Position numbers and translations under genes: made by a program
Notes under the pieces: generated by a model
Databases searched by the model: none
What the model saw: only the letters and a program-made list of their open reading frames with translations
Told to the model about the DNA's origin: nothing
From: Toxonevra muliebris
Lineage: Eukaryota > Arthropoda > Insecta > Diptera > Pallopteridae
Reading direction: 5' to 3'
Length of the DNA stretch: 64,000 nucleotides
Assembly (NCBI GenBank): GCA_963691655.1
Contig: OY829330.1
Span: forward strand, 3,100,001 to 3,164,000
Shown: positions 1-10,445 of the stretch, piece after piece
Numbering within the stretch: the stretch's first letter is position 1
Layout of the letters: every line of letters begins with the position of its first letter

Positions 1-860
1 AAATTACGTTGTTCACTATTGATCACTAAAATGCAAAAAATATTCAAAAACACTTCATCACTTTTTGCGTAGAATAATTTTTAAAGTAGCGTAAATAAGT
101 AAATAATTTTGATTTAGTTAGTATGTAAGATAATATTATGGAATATTTAAAAGATTGAATGCTTATTTGTTTTAGTTATTTATAGAAAAATAGTTTCTTA
201 AATTTTATATGAAAGTAAAAAGTAGCACATAAGGGTTAAAAAACATATGTTCAAAAGTTCAACAACCTTTTCTTTAAATTTGTAGAGTTTGCTCTATATA
301 TTAAAATGTACAGCTTAATTATATGTATGTACCGACAAATGAGAGCGATAGTGGGATGTTCAAAATTTTGATATATATGTATTAGCTTAACGAAAGCGAG
401 AATGCATAGAAAAAATGATTACTAAGCTAAGCACTAATAAAGCACCAACAATTTTAACGGTATGTTATTTTCGATTGGAAGACGAAATCAAACTGTTTTA
501 TGAAGAATTACAGGGTCCGCCTACATTAAATTTACATATATATAAATGATATCCGCTTTAACGGAATTAAACTTTGTTGATATATATTAAAAATTGACAA
601 ATAGAAAAAAGCAACTCACTAATTTTTGGAAAATGGCGATCGCCGATAATTATTGGTATCTTTGGCACTTAGGTACAAAAAAAAATTGTTCTTTTTTTTT
701 CACACAGTTTTGTTGGTACACCTTGTACTTATATGCATGCCAATGTTATACACACTATTTTGTTGTTGCTATTATGTTTTTTTTTTGTATATAAATTTTA
801 GGCTGTTTGTTTTAGGTTTAATATTTTTAAACGCGATTTGCTCAATAAATTAACTTAACT
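1..860. other. AT-rich sequence without recognised features
   Basis: Very AT-rich DNA with short homopolymer runs. I see no gene, no repeat shared with the rest of the window and no convincing regulatory site. Short open frames here are low-complexity (Phe/Tyr/Cys-rich) and not credible. Confidence 0.6.
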
Positions 861-1068
861 AACTAAACGCACCTTTCAAGTAAAATTTTGACGCAAGACT
901 GAGGTTCCAACGATGTAAGCGTTTTGCTACCTGCTGTGTAGATGATGTATGTATGTACGTGGATGTTGTGTAGGATTCTTGTACAATTATTTGCAGAGAC
1001 CCAGGGGAAGATCGTAGATCGCAATGCTAATAGGTGAAAATATGGAAGAAATATGTTAGACGTGGTGC

Positions 1069-1087
1069 AATCCGGCTCGAAGGACCA
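1069..1087 (-). promoter_or_regulatory. Primer-binding site complementary to tRNA-Tyr (LTR retroelement)
   Basis: On the plus strand these 19 bases read as the 3' end of a dipteran tRNA-Tyr acceptor/T-arm followed by CCA (AATCCGGCTCGAAGGACCA). On the minus strand this is therefore a classical primer-binding site for minus-strand DNA priming. It lies three bases inside a candidate LTR (1091-1262), the expected geometry. BEL/Pao-type elements are my first guess for the owner, because I associate this leader with them, but no gag or pol is visible in the window. Confidence 0.55.
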
Positions 1088-1090
1088 AAA

Positions 1091-1262
1091 TGTTAATGCA
1101 TTGGCTGGATTCAAAGCAAAATCTCCCAGGTGTGTTTGCAAAGTAAAAATAAGAAAAAATATAACACAAGGGTTTTATATTGTATTAAAGTTTCAGGTTT
1201 TATTGAATATAAATGCTTACGTGTTCGCTTGTTGAAAAAGGTATCAAGAGTGATTATTAACA
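1091..1262 (-). mobile_element. Candidate LTR of a BEL/Pao-like element
   Basis: The segment begins TGTTAA and ends TTAACA, a perfect 6-bp terminal inverted repeat of the TG..CA type, and abuts a tRNA-Tyr-like primer-binding site at 1069-1087. On the minus strand it contains an AATAAA polyadenylation hexamer (about 1198-1203). About 200 bp of presumed leader follows toward lower coordinates, with no credible open frame. A partner LTR is not seen in the window, so the element is truncated or a fragment. The outer LTR boundary is inferred only from the 6-bp inverted repeat. Confidence 0.4.
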
Positions 1263-1414
1263 ATGATGTCAAAACGGACATAAGCTAGCATCATAGAACC
1301 GATGTAAAGAAAAGCTTTTTCTAACAACGGTTTCTTGCAAAAAGCGAACAGCTATATTCGAATTTAAATATATTGATTTAGATAAAAGATAAATACACTG
1401 AAAGAAGGAATATG

Positions 1415-2423
1415 GCTTAAACAGGTATCCCTGCAAAGCTCATTCGTCTTTACAAAATGACAATGACAGACACCAGCAGCGCAGTGAAAATTGGGACTAA
1501 CCTCCGCGCCATTTGATACCAAAAGAGGTTTCATACTAGGTGACTTCTTGCGGCTTCTTTAACCTAATGCTTTAAAAAAAATTTCGAACTGCGAACATCG
1601 ACATCTCTGGCACTATCTTTTACAAGAGTGTCATGCTGCTAGCATATGCTGAGCAGTCAGCGAGCAGTCAGTGCAGCATTCTCCAACTTGGAGAGGGAGT
1701 CTCGTCGAGTGGGTCTAGTGGTGAACGAGGACAAAACGAAATACCTTGTGTCAACAAACAAAGAGTCACGGCGTCTTGGACAAAATGTCACAATTAGAAA
1801 TTCGAAGTCGTCAAGGATTTCGTTTATCTTGGATCCAGCATCAACACCAACAATAACGTCAGCCTTGAGATCAAGCGAAGAATAACTCTTGCCAACAGGT
1901 GTTACTACGGGCTCAGTAGGCAATTGAGAAGTAGGGCCCACTCTCGACGTACGAAACTAACGCTCTTCAAGTCACTCATCCTTCCCGTCCTAATGTATGG
2001 CGCTGAGACGTGGACATTAACCACCAACGATGAGAGGCTGTTGGGAGCGTTCGAGAGAAAGATCTATGGTCCTGTATGCGTGGACGACGTGTATCGTATA
2101 AGATGGTACCATGAGCTGTATGAGCTGTACGCCGACATTGACGTAGTCAAGCGCATAAAACTCCAGCGGCTTCGCTGGCTGGGGCATGTTGAGCAAATGA
2201 GTGAAAGTGCTCCGGCTTGAAGGATATTTTATTCGAGCCAGGGAGGTGGAATGCGCAGAAGAGGAAGACCTAATCTCCGTTGGAAAGACCAGGCACAGGG
2301 GGACCTGTCTGCACTTGGCCTTACTAACTGGCACCGGCGCGCGCATTGCAGAAGCGACTGACGAGGCTTTATAGAGGCGGCCAAGACCGATCATCGGTTG
2401 TAGAGCCAACTAAGTAAGTAAGT
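1415..2423 (+). pseudogene. RTE-clade non-LTR retrotransposon, 3' part (copy 1)
   Basis: Broken reverse transcriptase and C-terminal region of a non-LTR element. The upstream part reads IPAKLIRLYKMTMTDTSSAV, the finger/palm start of RTE-type RTs. The frame then breaks where the YADD box should be, at about 1645, by deletion. Downstream it reads LILPVLMYGAETWTLT, then RLRWLGHVEQM and RRRGRPNLRWKD, the conserved RT tail of RTE-type elements. The copy ends in a (TAAG)n microsatellite at 2410-2423, typical of RTE 3' ends. It is 5'-truncated and has several stops. A second copy follows immediately, head to tail. RTE assignment comes from remembered family motifs. Confidence 0.7.
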
Positions 2424-4405
2424 ATTACAGTGATATAGAACGTCTTGCTCGGATTTCAGCAACTTTTTGAAGACTGACTCAGGGAAACAGGAATAGGAAC
2501 ATGACAGTTAGTAGCATCAGATTCCAGCATCGAGAAATTTATAAGGGCACCTGGCTGTCCCCTGATCAAAATTTACGTAGCCAAATTAATCACGTTGAGA
2601 TCGACGTGGCACGGTTCCAGTATACTGGACGTACGCACAATACGTGGCGGTAACATCAACTAGAACCACTTCTTGGTTGCAGCCAAGGTCAGCACACGCC
2701 TCTATGCAGCGAAACACGTACGTACTAGTACACAGAGAAAGCTCGATGTCGAAAAGCTGCAATCACAACGGACAGCCGACGCCTTCGCTAATCGACTATC
2801 ACTCCTCCTTTCCCAAAACACCACTCAACTCGATGATATACGCGTGGACGCAAATTTCCCGCTCTAAGCGTACAGCAGCCGAAGAGGTGCTAGGCTACCA
2901 CTGTCGACAGAGAAACATGTGGTACTACCAAGAGTTTTTTTTTTTTTATTTATTTCACATTGTAACTAGTTAACATTGAATAAACTAATGAACAATTTGT
3001 TTTGGGTTTTGTATAACACAATTAAACTATAAGATGCTCTACATAATGCCTGCAGAGAGGTTGGCTACTGCACGAGTTGGTGCAGCTTTTTACGTTTAAG
3101 CCTTTCTTTCCATTCGCTGGGGTCAGCTAGGATTGCGGCTTCACTGTTTACATTGTGATATAGTCTTTCCATGTGAGATTTGGTATTTTTTTGTATTGAG
3201 GCGACAACCGACTCAGTACCAAGGCGCATTAACGTTACATCTTAGTACTCTGTTTTGAAATCTCTGAATGTGTATTATATTGCTGGAGCTTGAGCAGCCT
3301 CATAACAGGATCCCATAGGTCCATATTGGTTTAAGCACCTGCTTGTATAACAGTATTTTGTTGAATGTGGATAAAGCAGATCGATTATCCATGAGCCAAT
3401 ACATGTTTTGGAATCTTATTTCTAAACATGAGTGTCGCGATGCGACTGAAGCAAAAAATGCAGTACACTGAGCCACCCTGTAGTCAGTTTCATAGCGAGC
3501 TGCTAAGGAGCTATACAAAGAGTTGAGAAGGGAGGAGAAACGTCTTTTCAGGCGCAAAAAACGAGAGGTAGAAGACGTGTGTGACGATATCGAGATGCTT
3601 GGAGACAGGAATGAGGTTCGAAAATTCTTCAAAAAAATAAGACGACTTACTAACGGTTTAAAGACCGGCGCCTCTTCCTGCAAGGACGAAGACGGAAATC
3701 TGGTGACAGATGTCCATGGTATTAAGAGGTAATGGAGGGAACACTTCTCGCAGCTGCTTTATGGTGATGACGATAACAATGCCGCTATTGGGGAAGCAAA
3801 ATGTCTTTGAAAAATGACACTGACAGACACCGCCAACGCAGTGAAAATTGGGACTGACTTCTCCGCGCCATTTGATAACAAAAGAGGTTTCAGACAAGGT
3901 GATTCTTTATCGTGCGACTTCTTTAATCTAATGCTTTAGAAAATAATTCAAGCTGTGAACAACGACATCTCAGGCACTATCTTTTACAAGAGTGTCATGC
4001 TGCTAGCATACGCTGATGATATTGACCACCAACGATGCGAGGCTGTTGGGAGCATTCGAGACGAAGATATTCCGCAAGATCTATGGTCCAGTATGCGTGG
4101 GCGACGTGTATTGTATAAGATGGATGAGCTATACGCCGACATTGACTTAGTCAAGCGCATAAAAATCCAGCGGCTTCGATGGCTGGGTCATGTTGAGCGA
4201 ATGGATGAAAGTGCTCCGGCTAGAAGGGTGTTTTATTCGAGTCACGGAGGTGGAACGCGCAGAAGAGGACGACCTAATCTCCGCTGGAAAGACGAGGTAC
4301 AGGGGGACCCGACTGCACTTGACCTTACTAACTAGCGGCTGGCGAGGCTTTATAGAGGCGGCCAAGACCGATCATCGGTTGTAGAGCCAACTAAGTAAAT
4401 AAGTT
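2424..4405 (+). pseudogene. RTE-clade non-LTR retrotransposon (copy 2), split by a Jockey tail
   Basis: Starts inside the endonuclease/RT linker (RGGNIN..HFLVAAKVSTRLYAAKHVRT, then QRNMWYYQE). It is interrupted at 2934/3430 by a minus-strand Jockey 3' end and resumes as CRDATEAKNA, ELRREEKRLFRRKKREVEDV, then MTLTDTANAVKIGT, a palm with LLAYADDID, and the RLRWLGHVERM / RRGRPNLRWKDEV tail. A deletion fuses the YADD box directly to the downstream 'TNDARLLGAFE' region (about 4020-4035), so the thumb is missing. It ends at the same GCCAACTAAGTAA 3' tail as copy 1. Non-functional. Confidence 0.7.
2935..3429 (-). mobile_element. Jockey-clade non-LTR 3' end nested in RTE copy 2
   Basis: Minus-strand translation gives MYWLMDNRSALSTFNKILLY, then KQVLKPIWTYGI, WGCSSSSNI and LQRFQNRVLR-like text, the thumb and tail of Jockey-clade reverse transcriptases. 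Reading frames are broken. The plus-strand T run at 2935-2945 is the poly(A) tail of the minus-strand element. The host RTE reading frame is exactly interrupted here (..YYQE | CRDATEAKNA..), which defines the insertion edges. GAG at 2932-2934 and 3430-3432 may be a minimal target duplication. Confidence 0.65.
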
Positions 4406-4782
4406 TCTAATCCTTCCTATGTACATGCAATACTATGCAAATTGTTTCCCAATAAATTCACTTAAAAATTGAACCATGAAAATACAATGCTGTTGCAAAA
4501 ATAAGAATAGAATGTGTTCCCAATTTTCAAAGTTCCTCTTACTTGTCAAAATGCATTCTTAATTTTTCTGCCATGCTAATTATAATAATAATAATTGTGC
4601 AGCCAAAAACACATTCATAGCATCCATTTTTTTAATCAACTTGCACTATCGGAACTCAAGTTCGATAGCTTTTGATATGGCGGTTTGGTGGCGAACATAT
4701 TCGTTTTTAAAATAAACCAAAATTTAAATTTTTTTTTTATATAGTGTTATACATTAATTTTTCGTTAATATTACCCAGAATG
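4406..4782. other. AT-rich spacer
   Basis: No gene or recognised repeat. Contains short A/T runs between the RTE tail and a SINE head. Confidence 0.5.
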
Positions 4783-4960
4783 GTGGTCGCCGTAGCCTAG
4801 TAGTGTGTTGGACTACTACGCAGAGGTGCCCGGGTTCATATCTTGGCACGTTCTACACGGCACCACTTCTTGGCTGGCAATTGCGAACCTCGAAAAGTTT
4901 TTCACTTCGCCAGTGAGTTCGATTTGTAGCTGGTGATTTTCGTAAATAAATGGTATATAC
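4783..4960 (+). mobile_element. tRNA-derived SINE (degenerate)
   Basis: The head carries a pol III A-box-like stretch (TAGCCTAGTAGTG) and a B-box-like stretch (CCGGGTTCATATC) at tRNA spacing. The body (cacttcttggctggcaatt .. ttcacttcgcca) is shared with the copies at 15804-16080, 47233-47400 and, more distantly, 60320-60625. Target duplications are not evident. Confidence 0.5.
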
Positions 4961-5274
4961 GTACTAAAATTGCTTTTAATAAAATTCTATTTACCAACAC
5001 TGGTTATTGTATACATTTAAATATTCGAATATACCAATATTCAATTGCATACTGTTATCTTTTCATATTATTACTATTGTCACTTATATTAACAAATAAA
5101 GAAACGACTCAGTCTCTGAAGAGCCATCACAATTTAAACAACAACTGTACGCCAGAAGAGTCCGTAATGGATATTGAGCAGAAGTTCCGTACCTCACTCA
5201 ATATCCAAAGCTCACCCACTAAGGAGAAAGGCGTTGAAATGTAATTTCAGGGACTAATTGGACCAAATGTTGAC

Positions 5275-6228
5275 ATGGATACGGCTGACTCCTTAGTTAA
5301 ACAACCGGATGATACTGAATGCGTTCAGCAGCCAAGTGCTCAGAAGCTATCTGCTTCAAGCACGGAAGACACCCTTCAGAAATTTGAATATTTCACAAGG
5401 GCACAGGAGAGAAGTATTAAGGCTTTAATCAGGGACGGTTATGATGATGATGGTTATGATGGTTATGATGAGCGGAAGAGGTATGCAAAATATAAGGCTA
5501 GCCTCGCTGCAGGTCACAGAACAGCTCTCTTTTCGACCAAAGCAGCCAACCAAGAAGCCGAAGCAAGGTGTCAAACCAAGCAGAAGCATAGGCCAGGCGC
5601 CGAGTACCTGAAATAACACGGACAGAACTGACAAAGACGACTGACCCAACTCGGACGGAGGCACAGGAAGAGCAACCTTGCACGTCAAAGCAGGCTCTTA
5701 AAAAAGCTGCGGTGGTTAAAAGGGAGCAAACAAACTGCCTGAGGACCCACTTAGGAACGCTGCGATGGCACAGGATAATCCATGCTCATCAAACCAATCT
5801 TACAGAGACGTTGCGATGGCATGTAAGGTTGCTATCATTCATGCCATGCATCCGTCTGAGACACTTAGCAACGAGCAAATCCTAGCGTTAAAAAAAATGT
5901 TTGTTAGCAGAGATGGATAAAGTCGAAAATCTCACTACAAACATAGGATTTGCTACGAGCGCTGTAAGGGATGGATGGCTTTCTCTAACCTGTCACAATA
6001 CTGAGACCAAACAATGGCTCATAAATGTGATAGGGAAGATAAAGCCAATTTCCGATGCACACATATAAATTTCACAGGGCGAAGCGATTCCGAAGACGTT
6101 TGTATGTGTTACCATCATCCCAGCCAATGATGTTGCGACGGGTAATGTACTGCTGGCCCGGCTTGTCAAACAATATGTGGGTTTGTCAACTGCCGGTTGG
6201 CGAATGCTTAAGACGGCGAGGGGTCATG
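5275..6228 (+). pseudogene. ORF1 (capsid-like, DUF4780-type) of the LOA-type element
   Basis: An intact opening stretch of 113 codons starts at 5275 (MDTADSLVKQPDD..) with an acidic Asp/Tyr/Gly repeat (DGYDDDGYDGYDE). After the stop at 5614-5616 the frame shifts repeatedly. Fragments such as YRDVAMACKVAIIHAMHPSE and GWLSLTCHNTETKQWLINVI, then FVCVTIIPANDVATGNVLLA, resemble the DUF4780-like ORF1 domain found in several insect non-LTR elements. The product would be the RNA-binding chaperone of the retrotransposon particle. It is not translatable as it stands. Confidence 0.6.
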
Positions 6229-9200
6229 GGTTTTAGGTGCATCCAAATTAATTTACATTATGCTAAGACTGCCAAGGCAGATATTTAATGCGGATCACCT
6301 AGATGTGGCGCTGATCCAGGAGCCGTATTCGTAAAACGACCAGATCAAGTGCCTCTCAGGTGAGTTACTCTACGATTCCTACAATGTAGGCAAACCAAGA
6401 GCATGCATTCTTAAGTAAACCGGTATTAACTCTCTTCTCATTCCAGATAATAATAATAGACCTCACCCTTTGCACTCCATTTATAAAAAACTTTGTCAAT
6501 GGGTGGCGAGTCTCGAAAGAAACTTCGATGTATGACCACCGACAAATTATTTTCAATCTCGACCTAGGTATCAAAATCTCTGACACTTACAGACAGCCAA
6601 GATCGACAGACTGGGACACATACCAAAGAGCGCTCATGGTTAACTTAAGCATCTGTAAGAAAGTCATAAGAGATATTGACGACTTAGAATTGGGTTACAA
6701 TAGTTTAATTAAGGCAATTATTGAAACCTACCATCAGGCCCGCTCAGCCACTAAAATAAGTAACAGGCAGACCCCATGGTGGAAAAAAAACTAGCTAGAT
6801 TAAGAGTCGGTACTAGGAAACTCTTTAATAGGGCTAAATTAACTGGTGATTGGGATAGATAGAGAGAAGCCCTCACCAAATATAACCAAGAGATTAGAAG
6901 AGCTAAGAGAGCATTATGCAAGAACTTCTGCGGGGGATTAAGCAACCTTAGCAGTAGCTCACGAGAGGCTCACCTCTTCAAAAAGGATGACGCCTCATAT
7001 ACTAACAATAGCAAAGAGACTATTGAGCTCCTCGCTTTCCTGGTTCAATTTTGCAAACATACCCACAAACCAATCTTATGCAGAGTTTGGAAAAGCATCC
7101 AACCACACTAGACTGGAGTACGGCAAAGCGAATCGTCAAGGAGGACAAAATAAAATGGGCTATCAACTCATATCATCCTTACAAGACCCCGGTAGCAGAT
7201 GGTATTGTGCCATCACTTCTACAAAAAGGTCGTCCCTACCTAATGCCATTTGTTTTAACGTATTCCAAATTAAAGTAAACACAATTATTGAATACGTTAT
7301 AAAGCTTTAATAAAGAATTCAAACTTTTACAATGTTTTGCACTTCATGTGCGTATGGGGCGATTTGAGTTCGCTTGGATATAAGTAGTAAGAAGAGATAA
7401 TAATAAGTGATTTTAAAAAAAAAGGCCCAATAAGCCTCACATCTTTCCTTCTAAAAAGGATGAAAAATTGGTTGATAGACATATCAGAGAGAACACTTTA
7501 AGCACAAACCTCTTAAATGACTACCAATATGCTTACCAACCTAGAAACGCCACAATACATGCCCTTCAGACACACACAAGCAGAATTGAAAAATCACTTG
7601 GGGACAAAGAGCTAGCTATTGCATGTTTCCTTGATATTGACGGTGCATTCGGGAACAGAATCCCTAGTCAAAACCTCTATCCAAAACAAAGGTGTAGATA
7701 ATACAACATGTAACTGGATAAATAACGTACTCAGAGTCAGAAACATAAGCACAACTCTGTGTAGAGAAACAATCAGAGTATCTGCCGCTAAAGGCTGTCC
7801 ACAGGATGGAGTAATATCACCACTGCTCTGGAGTCTAGTGGTAGATACTCTCTTAGAATCACTGCGCACAAATGGATTTGACGCACAAGGATACGCTGAT
7901 GACATTGTTATCTTAATCAGAGGAAAATATGAAGACGCAGTCTCATATCTCCTCCAGAGAGCGTTGAATCTAGTTGCAAGTTGGTGTAGGGACTCAAGGC
8001 TAAACGTTAATCTCAAGAAAACTAACATAGTGGTATTTACCAAAAGAAGAACCAGGGATCATTTAAAAGAAGTTACACTTTTTGGTGAAACCATTAACTT
8101 CTCAAAAGAAGTAAAATATCTGGGTGTGATTTTCGATGAAAAACTAACATGGAACTCACATCAAGACAGGGCCAGAGATAGAGCCAGGAAAGCCATTTGG
8201 ACGAACAAAAGTCTAGTAGGTAAGAACTGGGGACTCAGTCCTAAGCTCTCAATCTGGCTATATAGTCATAGCCAGACCAATAATTACCTATGCTGCACCA
8301 ATATGGAGGCAAAACAAAAAAACAACGCAGGCCAAGCTCAATAAACTTTAAAGACTAGCTAGCGTCTTTATTACAGGATAACACCCTCCGCGGCATTGAA
8401 TACATTGCTAAACCTACCACCGCTACACTTATTTTTAAAAAAAGAAGCTCTACAGTTAACCTGTAAGCTCATCTCTGAATCAAAAGGAACGGCGGGCAAT
8501 ACTATTCACCAGGATCTAATACAAGAAATTAACCTGGTTGAAAACTTTAGTATTCTTTCTACCGACAAATGTCTTCCGCGTTGCAACTTCTGCCATAACT
8601 TTAATGTCACATTCCGTGATAAGAATAACTGGGAACAGGTCAGGCCAAAGTTTACAGGGGACTATCATGTATGGTATACAGATGGTTCCAAGACAAACGA
8701 AGGAGTTGGAGCAGGAGTGTACGGGGTTAGACAAAAAAAACATATTTATGCTGGTATGGGCACAGGTAAATCAGTTTTCCAAGCCGAGATGCATGCCATT
8801 GAGCTCTCTCTAAAGGAGTATGAAAACAGATCTGTGCATAGCAAGAACATTTACATACACTCTGACAGCAAAGCGGCACTTCTTGCACTAACTGTATATA
8901 AAATCACCTCTAAACTAGTTTGGGACTGCCTACAGCTCCTAATCTAGCTTCTCACAATAGAGTACAACTCATTTGGGTGCCAGGGCATAGGGGACATGTA
9001 GGCAACGAAATGGCGGACGAACTTGGAAGGAAAGGCTCATCCAGTGAATTCACTGGACCACGACCATTCTGCGGTCTACCATGGAGTTCCGTTAAAATTA
9101 GTTTAAAAAATTGGCTGGACAGTAACTCGCTACAATACTGGAGGGAAACAACTGGTAACAGACAAGCTAAATCATTCATGCCAAAGATCTGTCAACGCAG

Positions 9201-9480
9201 AACTAAACAATTGCTTAAGTTAAGCAGGAATCAAATCCGAATTGCCACAGGGTTCTACACAGGGCATTGTAGGGTTAATAAACAGCTATCGAACTTGGGT
9301 CTAGCACAAGACGTGCCAAAAATGTACCGAGGAGGAAGAAACAGCAGAACAAATCTTATGCCACTGTGAAGGTCTTATGAGGACCCGACTTCGTTACTTA
9401 GGAAATTCTATCCTACAACCGCAAGACATTGCGGATAGTTCTCCTAAAGAGATATTAAATTTCCTCATAGGAGAACTATA
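6229..9480 (+). pseudogene. ORF2 (EN-RT-RNase H) of the LOA-type element
   Basis: Fragments in order: endonuclease (DVALIQEPYS; later MYDHRQIIFNLDL), linker (RQTPWWKKKLARLRV), RT start (DWSTAKRIVKEDKIKWAINS), palm motif A (ACFLDIDGAFGN), motif B (GCPQDGVISPLLWSLVVDTL), catalytic box GYADDIVIL at about 7894, thumb (KYLGVIFDEKLTW), RNase H with TDGSKT, an acidic E in VFQAEMHAIEL, HSDSKAA, and WVPGHRGHVGNEMADELGR, then a tail ending LCHCEGLMRTRLRYLG. The longest open stretches are 7619-8344 and 8396-8947. Frameshifts and stops separate the domains, so it is a pseudogene. Confidence 0.7.
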
Positions 9481-9700
9481 GGTACAATAAATCTTTGAGG
9501 TATATCACAATAGGCCCTAGATGGCCGCAGTGGTCTGGGAACTTATTGCCCACCTCCTTAATAATCTAATTTACTCTAATCTACATGTTTTCTAATTTTT
9601 GCTTTTTATTAAGACTACGGCTAAATATTTATACGTTATTTGTATAAACTGTGATTGCTTATAGTTTTACCCGGTGTAAAAAATAAAATACAAAAAAAAA

Positions 9701-10159
9701 TAGGTTTTGCATTAAATTTTCGGGTTTTAAGGAAATGGTAGAGTAACTTTTTTTTATCATATCCATTAATAGTGTATCTCTTTAATAAATAAAAAAAATA
9801 AAGGTCTAGCTTTCGTATTGGGTAAGTTACTTTATACTTTGTGTATAATATTTTTTCATCAATGATAATACAAAGGACAGAATATTTAAATTTTCGACTC
9901 CTGCACAGTCAGATCCTTTTCCTAATTTAAATATCTTTTGTGAGAAATATGATGAGGGATCTATGAACAGCAAAACACATTCAAAGGGGGGCCATATTAT
10001 TATACTCAACCAAAAAATATATTTTATCCATGTATAGGTGACAAAACAAAATAAATATCTTGATTGTAACATTAATATTTTATTTTTTTATAACAGAACA
10101 TTTATTTTAACTATAATTAAAATGAATGATATTTGTATTAATTTAACATTGTGTTGTGC
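9701..10159. other. AT-rich spacer
   Basis: No gene or shared repeat recognised. Poly-T and poly-A runs only. Confidence 0.5.
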
Positions 10160-10300
10160 AATCGTTTCATATTTGGTGAATCCACCTTTAGCTTCTATTA
10201 CGGCTTGGGTGCGACGAGCTTGCTTTAAATGCACGCTGCGGCTACTTTCTTCAGTTTTGGAGTGTTCTGCCATACTCTGGTGATATCAATTAATTTTTTT
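10160..10300 (-). pseudogene. Tc1-like transposase, C-terminal fragment
   Basis: Minus-strand translation ends ARRTQAVIEAKGGFTKYE, matching the very conserved C terminus of Tc1-family DD34E transposases (R..AVI.AKGG.TKY). Only about 45 residues are recognisable and the upstream part shows a frameshift. No catalytic residues remain. Confidence 0.55.
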
Positions 10301-10445
10301 TACTTGTAATTATTTTATTTTTGGAAATTTCAAATTCTAATTTTTAACATTCACTTTTATTTTGGTCCAAAGCGGTATAAAATAACTGGATTTATACGCC
10401 AAAAAGTACTTACGGTATTGCCAGGCGTCACAGACACATTACGCT

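Larger units (their letters stand above)
5100..9700 (+). mobile_element. LOA-type non-LTR retrotransposon, near full length but decayed
   Basis: The region holds, in order, an ORF1, an endonuclease remnant, a reverse transcriptase, an RNase H and a cysteine/histidine tail, all on the plus strand and all broken by stops and frameshifts. RT followed by RNase H and a Cys/His-rich C terminus fits the LOA clade (I-group) of insect non-LTR elements. The 3' end lies near an A-rich run at about 9690-9700. The 5' end is not sharply defined. An internal replacement of about 150 bp (7275-7425) removes part of the RT fingers/palm. Confidence 0.7.

Noticed and set aside
53..860. Short Phe/Cys/Tyr-rich open frames near 600-850
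   Set aside because: Low-complexity T-rich DNA, overlapping frames, no start context or homology.
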